Of a stretch of DNA of 7,486 bases, positions 5,772-7,486 are shown piece by piece. The position numbers were made by a program, and so were the translations under genes. Numbering within the stretch: the stretch's first letter is position 1; every line of letters starts with the position of its first letter. This stretch comes from SLQH01 sp964612995 (GTDB taxonomy: Bacteria > Planctomycetota > UBA11346): positions 1 through 7,486 of the forward strand of contig CAZTGE010000176.1 in NCBI GenBank assembly GCA_964612995.1, read 5' to 3'. The notes below the pieces were generated by a model. The model saw only the letters and a list, made by a program, of their open reading frames with translations. It was not told the DNA's origin and did not search any database.

Positions 5772-7381
5772 CAGCGTCGTCGCCACAACAGCAGGCCACC
5801 GGCGAGCAGGAGCAGGCCGGTCGGGGTCCACAGGATCAAGCCGGGGTTGAGCCCGAGATGGCCGCGCAGGCCCTTGACGACGGTGAAGCCAGGCAGGATC
5901 GAGACGACCACGGTCATCAGACCGAGGAAGATCGCGACCATCCGGTTGTGCGTCGGGATGCTCAGGGCCAGACCGCTGGCGAAGAGCCAATAGGCGATGA
6001 CACCTGCGCTGAGCATCCAGCGCAGATGCCAGGCCATCTGCAGGCCACGCAGTTTGCGTTGGGCGGCCACGTAGACGTCGTCGCCCCATTCGGCCCGCCT
6101 GCCGAGATAGCAGGCGAGGTCGGTGACCATCTCGTCACGCAGGGCCGAACCGAGGTGGTGTGCCAGCGCCAGGCGGTTGAGTGCATGGCGGGTGGCATCC
6201 GGCAGCGCCTCGCCGGTCTGGGTCTGCTTGAGCAGGATCCGCATCGGTCGGGGCAGCAGTTCCGACCGCGGTGGCAAATGGCGATGCAGTCGTGGCAGGG
6301 CGGCATTGAGCGCCGCGATGATCTGCCGTTGTGCATCCTTGGCCACCGGCCCCTTCGGCGCGAGGCGATCGATCACCGCCGCGTGGGGCTCGGGCAGCGC
6401 CGCGCGCAGCGGCTGGCGCTGCAGCGACCGGCGGACAGTGCGCCAGTTGCGGATGTCGGGGGGAGCGATCGGGTCCGCGCCGATCGCGAGGCAGTCGCGT
6501 ACCAGCGTGACGTGGTCCTCCGGATGACGATCGACGATGGCGAGCGCGCGCTCGAGCCGGCCGATATTCGCGCGGATGGCGGCGGTCTCCATGGTATCGG
6601 GTTTGAGCGAGGTGTCCGGAGCCTCGTGGTGCAGGTCGATCACCAGCGAACGATAGCGGCCGGATTCGATGTCGTGGGCGGCGGTGGTGAGCGACGCCTG
6701 CCGGTCGACCTGATGGTGCAGCATGCGGGCTTCGAGCAGTTCGAGGCGAAGCGAGAGGGCGTCCTGACTGCGATGCGGATCGGCGACCCAGCGGGCGTGC
6801 GGGGCGAAACAGAGCAGGTGGGCGCCTGCGGCAGGACGGTGCCAGACGAAGACGTCTTCGAGCCGGTTGGCCCGTGCCGCACCGGCGGTGATGCTGATGC
6901 CCTGTTCGTCGTCTTCGAAGATCGGGATGCGCCGGGCGACACGGGTGCCGATCGCCTGGCGCATGACCGCGGCCATGCTTTCGCGCAGGTGGCGGTAGGC
7001 GGCAGGCATGGCGAGGTGGGCGAGTGCCCCGACCGCGACCGCGGTCGCGAGCACCAGCGGCAGCAGCGCCGCCGGCACGCGCCAGGCAGGGATGCCGGAG
7101 GCCATCAGCGCGATGACTTCTCCGTCATCGCGCATCCGGCCGATGCAGGCGAGCACCGCGGTGACTAGCGCCAGGGGCAGGGCGATGGTCGCGGGGAAGG
7201 CCATCTGATGCGGCAGCAGTACCAGTACGTCCAGTAGGGGGGCGCCGTCGCGTACCAGTCGGCCGCTGACCGCGAGTGAGAACAGCGCGAGATAGGCGAT
7301 GGCGTAGACGACGAACAGGCGGGTGGCCTCGATGAGGATACGTCGGCCGAGCACGCCGCTGAACGGCACCGTTCGCGTCAT
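5771..7381 (-). CDS. lptF: LPS export ABC transporter permease, LptF-like, with a long extra domain
   Basis: This 536-aa protein is the partner permease of the LptG-like protein encoded directly downstream. Spans lie near residues 21-41, 61-82 and 103-125, then 452-474, 481-503 and 512-533, giving the expected three-plus-three topology. DDGEVIALMASGIPAWR (85-101) is the family's cytoplasmic motif, and SGRLVRDGAPLLDVLVLLPHQM (39-60) fits LptF. Typical LptF is about 360-370 residues. The surplus is a mostly helical, charged stretch of about 180-190 residues (roughly 256-445) between the periplasmic beta domain and the fourth span. The ATG at 7381 has AGGA seven bases upstream (7392-7389). It overlaps lptG by one base, implying coupled translation. 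The ATPase LptB and the other Lpt parts are not in the window. Confidence 0.83.
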   Translation of the reverse strand: MTRTVPFSGVLGRRILIEATRLFVVYAIAYLALFSLAVSGRLVRDGAPLLDVLVLLPHQMAFPATIALPLALVTAVLACIGRMRDDGEVIALMASGIPAWRVPAALLPLVLATAVAVGALAHLAMPAAYRHLRESMAAVMRQAIGTRVARRIPIFEDDEQGISITAGAARANRLEDVFVWHRPAAGAHLLCFAPHARWVADPHRSQDALSLRLELLEARMLHHQVDRQASLTTAAHDIESGRYRSLVIDLHHEAPDTSLKPDTMETAAIRANIGRLERALAIVDRHPEDHVTLVRDCLAIGADPIAPPDIRNWRTVRRSLQRQPLRAALPEPHAAVIDRLAPKGPVAKDAQRQIIAALNAALPRLHRHLPPRSELLPRPMRILLKQTQTGEALPDATRHALNRLALAHHLGSALRDEMVTDLACYLGRRAEWGDDVYVAAQRKLRGLQMAWHLRWMLSAGVIAYWLFASGLALSIPTHNRMVAIFLGLMTVVVSILPGFTVVKGLRGHLGLNPGLILWTPTGLLLLAGGLLLWRRR

Positions 7382-7486
7382 GTGCTGGTCCTACGCCCTG
7401 TGGGCACGCGGACAAGCCACAGCGTGGCGTACCGCAGGGCGACTCAAAGCTCGCCCCGGGAGCGCCGATCACCAGGTCGGCATGCC
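7382..7486 (-). promoter_or_regulatory. Upstream region of lptF
   Basis: These 105 bases hold AGGA (7392-7389) as ribosome-binding site, a perfect small hairpin gccac-agc-gtggc (7416-7428), a longer 7-bp inverted repeat (7394-7400 with 7435-7441), and the second copy of the 20-bp repeat. No -10/-35 pair is convincing. A minus-strand frame entering from beyond the window ends at TGA 7471-7469 (last residues GMPTW) and could be the tail of an upstream gene, but six codons are too few to tell. Confidence 0.45.
7435..7454 (-). repeat. 20-bp repeat, copy 2
   Basis: On the minus strand these bases read gcgagctttgagtcgccctg, identical to copy 1 at 33-52 on the plus strand. It lies 54 bases upstream of the lptF start. 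The pair encloses about 7.4 kb, the whole gene content of the window, in inverted orientation. Confidence 0.75.

Noticed and set aside
4743..5993. 416-codon plus-strand frame opposite lptG, and a similar one at 5858-7168 opposite lptF
   Set aside because: Both are rich in Gln, Arg, Asp and Gly and low in hydrophobic residues, typical of the complement of membrane-protein genes. The minus strand carries clear permeases.
7389..7416. TTGTCC-N16-TAGGAC as promoter of lptF
   Set aside because: The -10 match is poor (three of six) and overlaps the ribosome-binding site, which would leave almost no leader.
7469..7486. Tail of an upstream minus-strand gene ending GMPTW
   Set aside because: There are only five codons and a stop, which is too little to distinguish from chance. 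It is mentioned in the lptF upstream entry only.

Overview
This is a GC-rich window (roughly two thirds G+C by eye) from a Gram-negative-type bacterium. It carries a pair of lipopolysaccharide-export permeases (LptF/LptG family), the ribosome-assembly GTPase Der, the lipid-synthesis enzyme PlsY, one large unrecognised membrane-anchored protein and one very small membrane protein. Der and PlsY resemble planctomycete-type versions: Der has an FDLIDTGGIGIVD stretch and a KLYYATQ..TNPPTFVVF C-terminal domain, and PlsY motif 1 reads GSGNLGATNAGRVLG. I therefore lean towards Planctomycetota or a relative. This is an inference from memory of the families, not a search result.

Layout, left to right. 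Bases 1-485 hold no convincing gene but are full of inverted repeats. These include a perfect 22-bp-stem palindrome followed by a T run, a chain of further perfect hairpins, and a pair of inward-facing GTAA..ACTCAGG ends that bound a 332-bp MITE- or REPIN-like unit. Bases 486-4399 are a tight minus-strand operon: an unknown 592-aa protein, then der, then plsY, with gaps of 13 and 7 bases. Bases 4400-4585 are a divergent promoter region. Bases 4586-4714 encode a 42-aa single-span membrane protein on the plus strand. Its stop lies 4 bases from the stop of lptG. Bases 4719-7381 are lptF and lptG on the minus strand, overlapping by one base (TGATG). Bases 7382-7486 are the lptF upstream region.

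The conserved genes all serve the cell envelope or basic growth. LptF and LptG form the membrane part of the ABC exporter that pulls lipopolysaccharide from the inner membrane towards the outer membrane. PlsY starts phospholipid synthesis, and Der helps mature the large ribosomal subunit. The unknown 592-aa protein is translated just ahead of Der and has an N-terminal membrane anchor, so an envelope role is plausible but unproven.

The best candidates for something undescribed are the hairpin-dense repeat at the left end with structurally matching termini, the exact 20-bp repeat found inverted at both ends of the window, the unknown 592-aa protein with a possibly leaderless transcript, and the 42-aa membrane protein. 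I see no phage, CRISPR, toxin-antitoxin or defence genes.
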